A stretch of DNA of 64,000 nt from CBDBIG01 sp965205845 [NCBI: bacterium]. GTDB lineage: Bacteria > SAR324. Where the stretch lies: contig CBDBIG010000005.1 in the NCBI GenBank assembly GCA_965205845.1, forward strand, positions 558,001 to 622,000, written 5' to 3'. Positions within the stretch are counted from its first letter, which is position 1. Each line of letters begins with the position of its first letter. Positions 10,617 to 19,892 of the stretch are shown piece after piece. The translations under genes were made by a program, and so were the position numbers. The notes beneath the pieces were generated by a model. It made no database searches and was not told the DNA's origin. It saw only the letters and a program-made list of their open reading frames with translations.

Positions 10617-11711
10617 CTACGTTGCTGCCATCACGTTTTCCAATTGCGCAATAACCCCTTCGGTAATTTGGCTGGTACCTGCACTGCCCCCCACATCCAT
10701 GGGCAAAGGGCCTGCCTGCAAGGTGGCCTCTACAGCTTGCTCAATACACTGGGCAGCACGTTCTAGGGCGGGGTTACCCTTTTCTATGGCCAAATGGCGG
10801 CACATCATGGCGGCAGATAAAATGGCGGCGAGAGGGTTGGCTTTGTCTTGCCCTGCAATGTCAGGGGCACTACCATGGCAGGGCTGAAACAAAGCGTGCT
10901 TTTCGCCCACATCCGCCGATGGAGCCATGCCCAAGCCACCCGCAATGGCTGCGCCCAGGTCGGAGAGAATATCTCCAAACATATTCTCCGTGACCAGCAC
11001 ATCGTAATCCCATGGGTTTTTAACCATGTGCATGGCCATCGCATCAACATAGGCATAGTCGCGGTTCACGCTTTGGTATTGCTCGCCAATTTCATCGTAA
11101 ATACCCCTAAAAAAAGCAAACGCGTGAAACACATTGGCCTTGTCAACACAGGTGAGTGTGCCTGATTTTCCCTGGGTTTGGCGCTGCTGTGCCAGCTGAT
11201 AGGCGTAGTGCATCAAGCGGCCGGTGCCTTTGCGGGTAATGAGCAAGGTTTCTACAGCAGCATCGTGGTATGGCTGGACGCCTTTTGAGGCAAAAAGGCC
11301 CTCGGTAGATTCGCGCACCAAAATGCAGTCAATCATTTTATTTTTCGGGTTTCGAACGGGGCTTGGTACGCCTGGGAGCAACTTAACAGGGCGCACCCCT
11401 GCGAACAATTCAAACATAAAACGCAGTTCGACCTGGGGGCGGATCTCGGTTCCATCGGCCATGCGAATATCTGGCCAACCGCATGCGCCAAGAAGCATAG
11501 AATCGGCGGTTTCCGCGTAGCGAATCGCTTCTTTAGGCAAACTTTCTCCCGTATCGCGGTAGCAAAAAGCCCCCCCGGGGAGCTCTTGTGGAGCAAAGGA
11601 AAAGCCCGCGATGCGTTTTTGTGTTTCGGCCAAAACGGCCAATGCACTTTTGGTTACCTCAATTCCAATGCCATCGCCAGGGAATACAGCCAGTTTGAAT
11701 GGAGAAGCCAT
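10617..11711 (-). CDS. Isocitrate/isopropylmalate dehydrogenase family protein (LeuB-like)
   Basis: 364 residues. It opens LAVFPGDGIGIEVTKSA, the family start. It shows the substrate-loop region ELRFMFELFAGVRPVKL, the tyrosine segment ILVRESTEGLFAS, the Lys/Asp catalytic region (CVDKANVFH; VLVTENMFGDILSDLGAAI) and the NAD-binding HGSAPDIAGQDKANPLA. The NAD motif favours NAD over NADP. The region after the first strand (GACGWPDIRMADGTEI) differs from classical LeuB (GxVGGPKW). It may therefore be a tartrate/malate-type beta-decarboxylating dehydrogenase rather than the leucine enzyme. leuA lies 12 kb away and leuCD are absent. Confidence 0.82.
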   Translation of the reverse strand: MASPFKLAVFPGDGIGIEVTKSALAVLAETQKRIAGFSFAPQELPGGAFCYRDTGESLPKEAIRYAETADSMLLGACGWPDIRMADGTEIRPQVELRFMFELFAGVRPVKLLPGVPSPVRNPKNKMIDCILVRESTEGLFASKGVQPYHDAAVETLLITRKGTGRLMHYAYQLAQQRQTQGKSGTLTCVDKANVFHAFAFFRGIYDEIGEQYQSVNRDYAYVDAMAMHMVKNPWDYDVLVTENMFGDILSDLGAAIAGGLGMAPSADVGEKHALFQPCHGSAPDIAGQDKANPLAAILSAAMMCRHLAIEKGNPALERAAQCIEQAVEATLQAGPLPMDVGGSAGTSQITEGVIAQLENVMAAT

Positions 11712-11839
11712 CGGGAGGCGCCTTTCGCATAAGGTATATAAAAATTACGGGTAGCAAGTTTGTGCAATAGTCAAAAAACGGGTCCATGGCAAGCTAAATT
11801 TCCCATTGGATATCTACCCCCCACAACCGTAACTTTTAA

Positions 11840-11859
11840 GGGGGGGGGGGGGGGGGGGG
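11840..11859. repeat. Homopolymer of 20 G upstream of the sugar ABC transporter
   Basis: An uninterrupted run of 20 G on the plus strand lies 139 bp before the permease start and 128 bp upstream of the divergent LeuB-like gene. A TTGACA hexamer begins at 11870, ten bases after the run, with no good -10 at 16-18 bp. Such tracts slip readily in replication and can alter promoter strength. Confidence 0.9.
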
Positions 11860-11998
11860 AATAAAACCATTGACAAAAGGCTCACTAAAGGGCATTGATG
11901 GCGGTGAATACGCTTATTTCAAGGGGTAAAGTGGTTGGGCTGGAGTGGGGGTTTGATGAGCCCGTTCGCGGGCTAATCGGAGTCAAGGATAGAGTTTT

Positions 11999-12967
11999 AT
12001 GAAAAACACAGACCCAATAACACAAAGTGCTGGAATGCGCCCTCACGTTCCTTTGCTGGAGCGACAGGCCGTTCTTGGGTATACCATGCTCATCCCCGCG
12101 CTGTTCATTATTTTGATGTTTAAGGGATATCCTTTTTTGCTGGGTATCTGGCTATCTTTAACAGACCGTGTCGTTGGCGAAGCCAAGGGTTTTGTGGGCT
12201 TAAAAAATTACTACACCCAAGTGGGAAGCCAAATTTTTTGGCAAGCTTTTTACAACACTTTTCTCTTTACCACGGTGGCGACGGTTCTAAAAACCGTTTT
12301 GGGGATGTTACTCGCCTTGATACTGGCGCGTAAGTTTCGCTTTTCGCGTGCAACAAGAACAGTGGTGTTGCTGCCGTTTATTGTGCCAACCGTGCTTAGC
12401 GGCCTTGCTTGGGTATGGATGTTTGATGCAACTTACAGTGTGTTTAATTGGGCATTTACTTGGTTTAGGCAGGCAGAGTTTAGCGTGTTGGGCGTAACGT
12501 TAAAAGAGGCATGGGCGGGGCGTGTTCGTATTTACTGGCTGGGGGATGAGATTCTAGCCATGGGATCGGTGATTGCGGTGAATGTCTGGCGGGGGATGCC
12601 GTTTTTTGCGATCACTTTTTTGGCAGGTTTGCAAACGGTACCTGAAGACCTTTATGATGCGGGCTCGATTGATGGCGCAAGCGGCTGGAGGCGATTTTGG
12701 AATATCACGCTGCCGATGATTAAACCCATTGCGGTGGTGGTGATTGTGTTTTCGATTGTTGTCACTTTTGCGGACTTTGAAGTGGTGTATGTGTTGACCC
12801 GTGGTGGGCCTCATAACAGTACGCATTTGCTTGCCACGTTGGCGTTTCAGGTGGGAATGGATGCAGGCAATTTGGGCGAGGGGGCTGCGATTGCTTTGTA
12901 TATGCTACCTATATTGGCCTTGCTGATTGTATGGCAACTGCTGTACTTGCGCCGAGAAGAAGATTGA
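11999..12967 (+). CDS. Carbohydrate ABC transporter permease, MalF/UgpA type
   Basis: 322 residues. There are six predicted membrane segments (first about 27-50, GYTMLIPALFIILMF; last near 290-312). The EAA loop that docks to the ATPase reads DLYDAGSIDGASGWRRFWNI, placing it in the CUT1 family of sugar and glycerol-phosphate importers. It forms the channel with the second permease at 14716. The binding protein lies between them, an unusual gene order. No ATPase gene accompanies the cluster, so an ATPase encoded elsewhere must serve it. The substrate is unknown. Confidence 0.9.
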   Translation: MKNTDPITQSAGMRPHVPLLERQAVLGYTMLIPALFIILMFKGYPFLLGIWLSLTDRVVGEAKGFVGLKNYYTQVGSQIFWQAFYNTFLFTTVATVLKTVLGMLLALILARKFRFSRATRTVVLLPFIVPTVLSGLAWVWMFDATYSVFNWAFTWFRQAEFSVLGVTLKEAWAGRVRIYWLGDEILAMGSVIAVNVWRGMPFFAITFLAGLQTVPEDLYDAGSIDGASGWRRFWNITLPMIKPIAVVVIVFSIVVTFADFEVVYVLTRGGPHNSTHLLATLAFQVGMDAGNLGEGAAIALYMLPILALLIVWQLLYLRREED

Positions 12968-13175
12968 AACGGGCGACTGGTGTGGTTGTGGCGTTTTACT
13001 AAATTGGAAAATGTAAAGGCATTTTTCAAGTACCGTTGTGTCCGAGGCAAAAGATGTTTTTTCCTTGCGGCCTTTGTTTTGTTTGCAGAAAAGGATTCAA
13101 AACCGCAAACGAGAAGGCAAGTTGCTTTGAGCAATGATTTTTTCTAACCAAAACCATCGATTAATAAGGGTAAGT

Positions 13176-14498
13176 ATGAACAAAAAACCAGAAACAACAG
13201 TGCAAGCATTGTCTCGTCGAGGCTTCGTGAAAAGTGCTGCTGGCGCAGCGGGTGTTGCAGTGGCAGCGGGTGCTGGCATGTTTGGCGGAAAAGCACCTGC
13301 TTTTGCTCAGGCACGCACACTGCACATTTTAGAGTGGAGCAGTTTTATTAAGCCCGCAGATAAATTTGTGGACAAGCAAGCTGCAGAGTTTGGCAAGCAA
13401 GAAGGGATTAAGGTACGTGTTGAGCACATTAATGCCAACCAAATTCCAGCCCGTGCAACCGCTGCAGTGGAAAGCGGCTCTGGCCCAGACATGATTCGCC
13501 TGCAAAACAATCAGCCCCACCTTTACGCCAAGGGGTTAGTCAATCATAACCGATTGGTAGAAGAAGTGGGTGGCAATCGAATTTGGAGTTACTTGCGCGA
13601 TTCGGCCAAAGTCGGTCCTACCTACCGTGGTGTGCCTAATTTTGCTACGGGTTCTGCTTGGGCGTATCGTACCGACGTGTTTTCCAAGGTAGGGGTTAAA
13701 CCTCCCAAAACATGGGATGACCTGCTTACAGCAGGCACAAAACTTAAGAAAGCCAACTATCCTCTCGGCCAGTGCTTGGGGCACTCCTTTGGCGACCCTA
13801 ATGCCTTTACCCACGCCTTGTTGTGGTCGTTTGGTGGTGCAGTTACGGACAAAAGTGGCACACGCGTGCGCATTAATTCCAAAGGCACACGCCTTGCCAT
13901 TGAATGGATGAAGGATGCTTGGAAGCCTGCTTTTGATGAAGGCGGTTTGGCTTGGGACGATGGTTCGAATAACCGTGCGTACTTGGGAGATCAAATCTCT
14001 GCTACGCTGAACGGCGCAAGCATTTATTTTGTGGCCAAGCGTGATCCTAAGAAATCCGTGGTGAAAGACATTGCGAGCAAAACCGCTCACTTCTTAAATC
14101 CGCGTGGACCTAAGGGGCGTTTTCACACTTTTACCGCGTACACGGGAAGCATTTTAAAACATTCCAAAGTGCGTTCTGCTGCGGAAAACTATATCCGCTT
14201 CTTTTTGCGTAAAGATCAGTTTGGTAAGTTTATTACCCTCAATGAGGGCTATATTAAAGGCATTACCGCTGAATGGCAGAAGCATTCTATTTGGTCTTCG
14301 GATCCGAACCTAAAGTCGTTCCGTGATATGTCGCAGTATGGCAAGACCTACGGTTACCCTGGACCTTACACGCGTGCGTCTTCTGAATTGCTTTCGAAGT
14401 ACATTGTAGTGGATATGTTTGCCCGTGCTGTTAAAGGACAGTCAGCCCAGGATTCCGCCAAGCAGGCAGAACGTGAATTGAAGCAAATTTTTAGTTAA
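13176..14498 (+). CDS. Extracellular solute-binding protein (CUT1), Tat-exported
   Basis: 440 residues from the ATG at 13176, with AAGGG seven bases upstream; an in-frame extension to 13134 is less likely. The N terminus carries a twin-arginine motif SRRGFVK followed by an Ala/Gly-rich hydrophobic stretch and a cleavage site near AFAQA, so it should be exported folded by the Tat system. The mature part is a type 1 sugar-binding protein: SGPDMIRLQNNQPHLYA, GVPNFATGSAWAYRTDVF and PPKTWDDLL are typical. It delivers substrate to the flanking permeases. The ligand cannot be read from sequence. Confidence 0.9.
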   Translation: MNKKPETTVQALSRRGFVKSAAGAAGVAVAAGAGMFGGKAPAFAQARTLHILEWSSFIKPADKFVDKQAAEFGKQEGIKVRVEHINANQIPARATAAVESGSGPDMIRLQNNQPHLYAKGLVNHNRLVEEVGGNRIWSYLRDSAKVGPTYRGVPNFATGSAWAYRTDVFSKVGVKPPKTWDDLLTAGTKLKKANYPLGQCLGHSFGDPNAFTHALLWSFGGAVTDKSGTRVRINSKGTRLAIEWMKDAWKPAFDEGGLAWDDGSNNRAYLGDQISATLNGASIYFVAKRDPKKSVVKDIASKTAHFLNPRGPKGRFHTFTAYTGSILKHSKVRSAAENYIRFFLRKDQFGKFITLNEGYIKGITAEWQKHSIWSSDPNLKSFRDMSQYGKTYGYPGPYTRASSELLSKYIVVDMFARAVKGQSAQDSAKQAERELKQIFS

Positions 14499-14715
14499 GC
14501 CCCTTAGGCTATTCACAGTAATACCCACTTCTTGCCTATAGCTAAATAGGCTTTTACGCAGTTTGTAGTATAAACTATCAAGTAAGGGCCGTGGCAGGAG
14601 TGGGTGTTTTGTAAAAACAATCACCACGTAGCTGTGCAACGGGTAGGTGGTTTTTGCAAAGCTTTTGAAGAGAGCGATCACTATTGAACGCTTATTATCG
14701 ATAAGGAGAAATATT

Positions 14716-15567
14716 GTGCAAGCACACGTAGGAGAGACTCGATTAAAGCGTGCGTTTGTGTTTTATATGCCGCTCTTCTTATTTTTAATTGTGATCTTGT
14801 TCCCGTTTTATTGGATGTTCGTTGCCTCCATCAAACCAGATAACGAACTGTACAACATTCGTATCTCACCCTTTTTGGTGCGCGAGCCCACCGTTGAGCA
14901 TTGGGTGTACCTGTTTAAGGAAACCCTTTTTGGCAGGTGGACGGTAAACACGCTTTATATTGCCGCCATGAGCACCGCTATTTCGTTGTTTTGCGGGGTG
15001 TTGGCAGGCTATTCCTTGTCTCGCCTGCGTTTTCCGGGATCCACGGTCATTGGAGTGTCTATTTTTGTGACCTACCTTGTGCCACCCACACTGCTTTTTA
15101 TTCCGCTAGCCAGCGTAATTAAAGCCTTAAATTTGAACGATAGCCCCTGGGCGCTTATTTTGTCTTACCCCACCATTTTGGTGCCTTTTAGCACATGGCT
15201 ACTCATGGGGTATTTTAAAACCATTCCAAAAGAGCTCGAGGAATGTGCGCGCATTGATGGCGCAACCCGTTTTCAGGCATTCTATCGCATTATTTTACCA
15301 TTGGCTGCACCAGGTGTTTTATCAGCGGGAATTTTCTCTTTCACGCTTTCGTGGAATGAGTTTTTATTTGCGCTGGTGTTCCTGTTTTCTCCTGAAAATA
15401 AAACGGTACCTGTTGGGGTGGTCAGTGAGTTGATTAAAGGCGATGTGTTTTTCTGGGGTTCACTCATGGCAGGTGCACTGTTTGGCTCTGTGCCTGTGGC
15501 AGTGATTTACTCGTTTTTTGTCGAGTATTATGTTTCTGGCTTAACGGGGGGTGCGGTCAAGGGCTAG
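14716..15567 (+). CDS. Carbohydrate ABC transporter permease, MalG/UgpE type
   Basis: 283 residues from a GTG at 14716 with AAGGAG seven bases upstream; an in-frame ATG at 14647 lacks such a site. Six membrane segments are visible, starting FLFLIVILFPFYWMFVASIK, a MalG-type first helix. The EAA loop is ELEECARIDGATRFQAFYRI. It pairs with the permease at 11999 as a heterodimeric channel. It follows the binding-protein gene by about 217 bp, a longer gap than usual inside an operon. Confidence 0.9.
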   Translation: MQAHVGETRLKRAFVFYMPLFLFLIVILFPFYWMFVASIKPDNELYNIRISPFLVREPTVEHWVYLFKETLFGRWTVNTLYIAAMSTAISLFCGVLAGYSLSRLRFPGSTVIGVSIFVTYLVPPTLLFIPLASVIKALNLNDSPWALILSYPTILVPFSTWLLMGYFKTIPKELEECARIDGATRFQAFYRIILPLAAPGVLSAGIFSFTLSWNEFLFALVFLFSPENKTVPVGVVSELIKGDVFFWGSLMAGALFGSVPVAVIYSFFVEYYVSGLTGGAVKG

Positions 15568-15993
15568 GGGGAGGAGGTTTGATTGTTTACCCTTATCGCA
15601 ACCCCCCTATGGCTAAATTTTTTGTTGAAAGCTAACGCAGCAAGAGGGTGACCATAGTCAAAAGCAAGAGCAAATAACCCTCAAAAACAAGGGCACGGGG
15701 TATTTTTTGCTCAGCATCAACAACAGATTGTAGCCTTTATCTAATAAGGCTAAGCGTACTTTAGCGAGCTTTACAGATTTGGTCAAATTGAGCCACAATC
15801 GAAGGCCTTATTAAGGTCTTAGTGTGCTCATTAAACGCTTAAACGAATAACGCATATTAAAAACCATTTTCAAACATAATCAAGCTAAAAATGAACATAA
15901 ATAGGTTGTTTTCGGCTTGCATCAAAAATAAATCACTAAATATCAATAGTTTAGATACTATTTTGCTATTTGTGATTTTGGTTGTAGTGCACC
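15568..15993. other. AT-rich intergenic region at the left edge of the decayed island
   Basis: 426 bp with no convincing gene. Just after the permease stop, TAGGGGGAGG and AACCCCCCTA could fold into a loose hairpin, without a T-run. The right half is distinctly AT-rich, unlike the flanking core genes. No attachment site could be defined. Confidence 0.4.
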
Positions 15994-16212
15994 ATGCCAA
16001 CAACGAACCTAGGCATGCGGCTAAAGGAAATATCAAAAAACATCGGTGGTATTGCGGGTTTTTCCAAATTAACAAATGTTCCTATTACAACACTAAGAAG
16101 ATGGTCAATAGGGGATGGAGGTCCTAAACCACCAGAAATGGCAATCATAGCGTCGAAAACTGGTATTTCATTAAACTTGGCTTATACTTGGCGAAGGCCC
16201 AATGCGCCCTGA
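15994..16212 (+). CDS. Small helix-turn-helix regulator, phage-repressor-like
   Basis: 72 residues. The pattern RLKEISKNIGG, GFSKLTNVPITTLRRW, then PPEMAIIASKTGISLNLAYTW matches the layout of cI-type phage repressor HTH domains: helix 2, turn, recognition helix, then a following helix. No C-terminal protease domain is attached, so it is a bare DNA-binding domain. It overlaps the next gene by 11 bp, implying coupled translation. It heads a cluster with a broken BRCT gene and a broken integrase. An ATG at 16015 is an alternative start. Confidence 0.6.
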   Translation: MPTTNLGMRLKEISKNIGGIAGFSKLTNVPITTLRRWSIGDGGPKPPEMAIIASKTGISLNLAYTWRRPNAP

Positions 16213-16540
16213 GAAAAAAAAGGAGAGTACCCATGAAACCGACCATGAGATGCTTGCAGAGGAACGGCACAACAAGCGATTTGCTCATGAGCAAGCGCGC
16301 AACTGCTATGAGACGCTGCGCAATGAACAACGCAAATCGATCGCTTTGGAAGAAAAAATGGCTGAAATAGATAAAATACTAGACAAGAGGCGCAGGGAAA
16401 CGTCCCGTTATCGGCGTGTGATAAGGGGGCTGCAAAAGCGGGTCGTTATGCTAGAGGCGGCACTCAAGAAGGCCGTGTCGGGCAAATCCAACTCGCCCGA
16501 TGCCCGTTCGCGCTACCTTAACGAGCAAAGCGGGCTTTAA
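16202..16540 (+). CDS. Small charged coiled-coil protein of unknown function
   Basis: 112 residues, mostly Glu, Lys, Arg and Gln, with heptad-like spacing across about residues 15-90 (EEKMAEIDKILDKRRRE; RVIRGLQKRVVMLEAALKK). No membrane segment or catalytic motif is seen. Its ATG overlaps the end of the HTH gene (ATGCGCCCTGA), so the two were probably translated together. I do not recognise the family. Its position suggests a phage- or island-derived accessory protein. Confidence 0.55.
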   Translation: MRPEKKKESTHETDHEMLAEERHNKRFAHEQARNCYETLRNEQRKSIALEEKMAEIDKILDKRRRETSRYRRVIRGLQKRVVMLEAALKKAVSGKSNSPDARSRYLNEQSGL

Positions 16541-16597
16541 TATGCCCACAGCCGCAAGCACACATGAAAAACGGGTGCAAAAACAAAGGAGCGAAGA

Positions 16598-17542
16598 ATG
16601 ATTAGAAAAAACGGGAGTGAACGCGATGCAGATGGGCAACCACGTAACCGTGCCTTTCATTTGACTAGGGTCAGTGGACGAATTGGTGGGGATTTGCAAA
16701 GGGATTATAGCGGACGGGCGGGTGAACCAACAAGAGGTGGAATACCTGCACGCATGGGTTAAGGCAAACTCTCAAACCCTTGTGTTAAGACCATTTTATG
16801 AATTGGTAATGCGCCTTGATAGGGTGATGGCAGATGGTGTGGTGGATGAGGAAGAAGCAGAAGGCTTGAAAGCGTTTATTGGCAGATTGACTGGTGAGAG
16901 TACCCAGGGGCATCTGAAAGGGGTGCGTAAAACGGGCGCGTCTGTTTTAACCTCCCCGGCACCCGATATCACCTTTTTTTGCAAGCGTTTTTGTGTTACG
17001 GGAAAGTTTATGTATGGCACAAGGAGGCAGGTGACAAATGCGATTGTGGAGAGAGGGGGAATGGTTCTCACTAATGTAACCAATCTTTTGGACTACCTTG
17101 TGATAGGCGATCTCGCCAGCAGGGATTGGATGTCCACGACCCACGGACGCAAAATTGAAAGGGCGGTGGGCGCGACCGGTATTCTCGAGCAATAAGCAAC
17201 ACAGCGGTGGTGTCTGAGGAGCATTGGGCCAAATTTTTGGAAGACGCCCCCTCAAAAGAAGCACAAGTGCAAAAGCACGTGAAATTCACCCTTGAAAACA
17301 AAGGGGAGGATTTTTTAAGGGGGGTGCTGATTGACCAAAAAATATCAGGGGTAGGGAGGGTATGGGCAGAACGCATTGCCGCCCATTTTAAAACGACCAA
17401 AGCCTTGCAACAGGCGTCAGAGGAATACCTCAGGCAAAAATTCAAGTTAGGGCCAATGGCCACGCGGGCGTTGGTTGACACTGTAGCCAGCCAGCATGAG
17501 GCTATCAAGGCAGCGGTCGTCCAACTGGCTGAGAAAGGATGA
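16598..17542 (+). pseudogene. BRCT-domain protein gene broken by two compensating frameshifts
   Basis: Three frames join into one protein of about 314 residues. Part 1 starts at the ATG 16598 behind AAAGGAG (RNRAFHLTRVSG). Part 2 (16674-17195) holds a TerB-like helical segment DELVGICKGIIADGRVNQQE and most of a BRCT domain (RFCVTGKFMYGTRRQVTNAI; LDYLVIGDLASRDW). Part 3 (from about 17170, ORF 17207-17542) completes it with VVSEEHWAKFLEDAP and a helix-hairpin-helix-like tail (GVGRVWAERIAAHF). Shifts fall near 16680 and 17168 and cancel. BRCT modules bind phosphoproteins or DNA in repair. It may be a pseudogene or contain sequence errors. Confidence 0.7.
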
Positions 17543-18369
17543 CGCGTATTTTGCCGAACAGGCTTTAGAACATGCCCAAGAGGAGCGCAAAAAAGGAGAC
17601 ACAGGCTGTAGAAATCCCCAACCGCATCGCAAGTTTGCTGGCTGTGGGCTGGCTAAGAAGCGGGTTAAGGTAAATCTTGTTAAAGAGCAGCGCAAACTGC
17701 CCCGCGTGCTTAGCGTAGCGCAAGAGCAAGCACTGTTTGAGCGGATTGCCGCGTTATGTAAAACGGCACGCACAGCCCCCCTGAGGCGGTGCTATCGCAT
17801 GCAATTGCGCCTGCTGGCCGTGCTCCATTTTACGGGTGCCCGCAGGCAAAAGGTGTTTTGGTTGCCATGGCAAGAACATCCATCTTGACGAAAGGCGCAT
17901 TTACGTCCGCAGCCACGCGCGTTTTACCATCAAAGAAGGGCGTGAGAAAATCTTGCCCATCGCACCCCGCCCTCCATGCCTTTTTGCACGCCGAGCACGC
18001 AGCAAACCCCAACGAAACATGGCTGTTAGACGATGGCCAAGGGCAACGTGCCTACACCTCACCTCCTTCCATGACAGACGCAATCTCCCGCCACCTTAAG
18101 GCCCTTGGGGTTAGGGAACAGCGGCGTGAAACCCTTGCATGGCCAGCCGCGCAGGCTTTGTTAACAGGCTGTGCCAAGCAGGGGTTGACCTCACCACAGT
18201 CCAGCGGGCACTGGGGCATTCACAAATTAGTGTCACCCAGGGATATCTTCCAAAAAATCAAGGGCGCATCCAAGCCGTAGTCGAAGCACTACCGGGTGGG
18301 GAACCTGCAAAAATACTCGCAAAAATTGGCAACTCCAAGTACAAAAAACTAAAAACACAATGTAAATAA
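17540..18369 (+). pseudogene. Tyrosine recombinase (phage/XerD-type integrase), multiply frameshifted
   Basis: Integrase pieces occur in order but in different frames. LSVAQEQALFERIAALC and LLAVLHFTGARRQ are in frame with 17496. DERRIYVRSHARFTIKEGRE is in the next frame, from about 17860. ALHAFLHAEHAANPNETW is in the third frame, from about 17960. FVNRLCQAGVDLTTVQRALG and HSQISVTQGYLP, the C-terminal catalytic box with its GH and tyrosine, return to the second frame (18139-18369). At least three frameshifts are needed, so it cannot make an active enzyme. It marks the remnant of an integrated element that includes the preceding three genes. Confidence 0.8.
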
Positions 18370-18896
18370 TTATAAATAAAAAACTTTTTAAATTTTTCTG
18401 GTTATCTCCTGACTTGCCTCCCAAGCAAGCCTTGGCGACTCAAAGGCTAAGCAGATGTTTATAGGATTTTGCGTTTGCGCATTCCCTCAGGTGCGCATCA
18501 TTCGTGCTGAACCACCATGCGGTTTAGCGGACGACCACCGCCAAAAGGCAATGTACGTTTTGGCAGAAGGGCGCAATCCGAAAAAAAGGGATCTTGCAGG
18601 CCGCTTTTTTTCAGCGCATCTGCTCGCCCTTCACGCGGGGCATCAGCTTAGACACATTAACAACAGCGCAAAAGGATAAGGAAAAACAATGCTGCAGGGC
18701 ACGCAAGAAATGCCCTGCCCCCCAGCAAGGATTGAAATCCAAAGAGCTTATCTTAAAGCTTTTTTGGCAGGCATGGGCGGGATTGGGCATGAGGGGGGGG
18801 GTAAAAATGCACTCACAAAGTATCTTGATAAATACGTAATTGTGCACACAGCGGGAGTCTTTAAAAAACCAAGGTAAAGGGCTTTGGGGGGATTTT
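18370..18896. other. Intergenic region at the right edge of the decayed island
   Basis: 527 bp between the integrase remnant and a convergent DsbA-like gene. It starts with an AT-rich stretch and contains a run of nine G near 18793-18801. Open frames at 18455 and 18689 have no family resemblance. No tRNA or attachment repeat was found. Unlike most convergent gaps here, I see no tandem array. Confidence 0.4.
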
Positions 18897-19598
18897 TTAA
18901 GAATACAAGCCACTTTCTGGGCGAGTAAAGGCGATGCCTGTGTCATCATACACTGCATTGATGGCACGCCGTAGGTCACCAACCGACTGATACCCAGGGG
19001 CGATGAGGTAGATTTGACTCTTGATTTGGAGCATGACAGTGGGAAATCCTGTTACGCCAAATTGCTTGGTGGTGGCCAAATCTTTTTCCAAAGCCTCACC
19101 CACTTCAGCGGAGTCCAAAACCGAACCGTATACATCAAGGTCAATCCCCTGGCCTAGGGCCACTTGCAGATAGGTTTCGCGCTTGCTGGGGTTCATAGCC
19201 TTGGTGTAATAGGCTTTAAACATGCCCACCATAAAGGGCCATTCGTGGGTGGGGTGCACCAAACGTGCGGCGATTACAGCACGGCACGCGGGTAGGGTGG
19301 TGGAAAAAGGGCGTTCTCTTTTCCATAAATCGTGATTAAAGGGCTGACCTGTTACGGATTCAATGCGTACCCAGGCACGCTGAACCATTTCTGCCAAGTC
19401 ATCGGGCATGGGTTGCTGAGCCCCACCGCGCAAGCCGCCCATTACCGTCACACGGCGTAGTTCAGGGTATTCTTTACCAATGGTTTCCAAAACAGGACTA
19501 AACCCCCAGCACCAGGAGCACATAGGATCACCAAAGTAGTACAAAACCCCTATCTCTTCCTGAGGGTCGGGTTGGGCATTCTTAGCATCGTTTTCCAT
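18897..19598 (-). CDS. DsbA-family thioredoxin-fold protein with CxxC
   Basis: 233 residues with no signal peptide. A thioredoxin fold with the redox motif DPMCSWCWGF (Cys27 and Cys30) is followed by a helical domain, then the cis-proline loop FGVTGFPTVMLQ. The CSWCW motif belongs to the cytosolic FrnE/YjbH-like branch of the DsbA family rather than periplasmic DsbA. Members act as disulfide oxidoreductases or protease adaptors; the partner is unknown. It is transcribed away from the IHF/HU gene. The ATG at 19598 lacks a strong ribosome-binding site. Confidence 0.85.
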   Translation of the reverse strand: MENDAKNAQPDPQEEIGVLYYFGDPMCSWCWGFSPVLETIGKEYPELRRVTVMGGLRGGAQQPMPDDLAEMVQRAWVRIESVTGQPFNHDLWKRERPFSTTLPACRAVIAARLVHPTHEWPFMVGMFKAYYTKAMNPSKRETYLQVALGQGIDLDVYGSVLDSAEVGEALEKDLATTKQFGVTGFPTVMLQIKSQIYLIAPGYQSVGDLRRAINAVYDDTGIAFTRPESGLYS

Positions 19599-19739
19599 AG
19601 TACTTTAACGCCTTAATAAAGGTATTCACACAAAGCCACAAACACCGGTGGGCAGCGCAGCCGTGGATGGATGCTTGGATCATAAAGTGTAAACAATGCA
19701 TACGAGGGTAGTGTAGCAAATACCCTGCACCATCGCCAG

Positions 19740-19892
19740 TACGCTTTTGGCGGTGTTGCAGCAAGAGCAACCATCACATACCCGTTAAGCCAGCAGGTAC
19801 AAAGCCCCCACCCTTAAGGATAATTAGGGCACGCGAATTGGCAGGTTGCTGGCTAACTGGCTTCGATGCACCCGAAAACGGGCGCATTTTTT
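19740..19892 (+). ncRNA. Candidate structured non-coding RNA ending in a terminator
   Basis: In the gap between divergent genes, GTTAAGCCAGCA (19784-19795) can pair with TGCTGGCTAAC (19847-19857) with one bulge. An intrinsic terminator follows at once (19866-19892). No plus-strand protein gene precedes the terminator, so it would end a short RNA. The 5' end is a guess and no clear promoter was found. Confidence 0.35.
19866..19892 (+). terminator. Rho-independent terminator
   Basis: ATGCACCCG and CGGGCGCAT pair (8 of 9 positions, one A/C mismatch) around an AAAA loop, followed by TTTTT. Orientation is plus. It has no upstream plus-strand gene except the candidate RNA. Confidence 0.6.
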
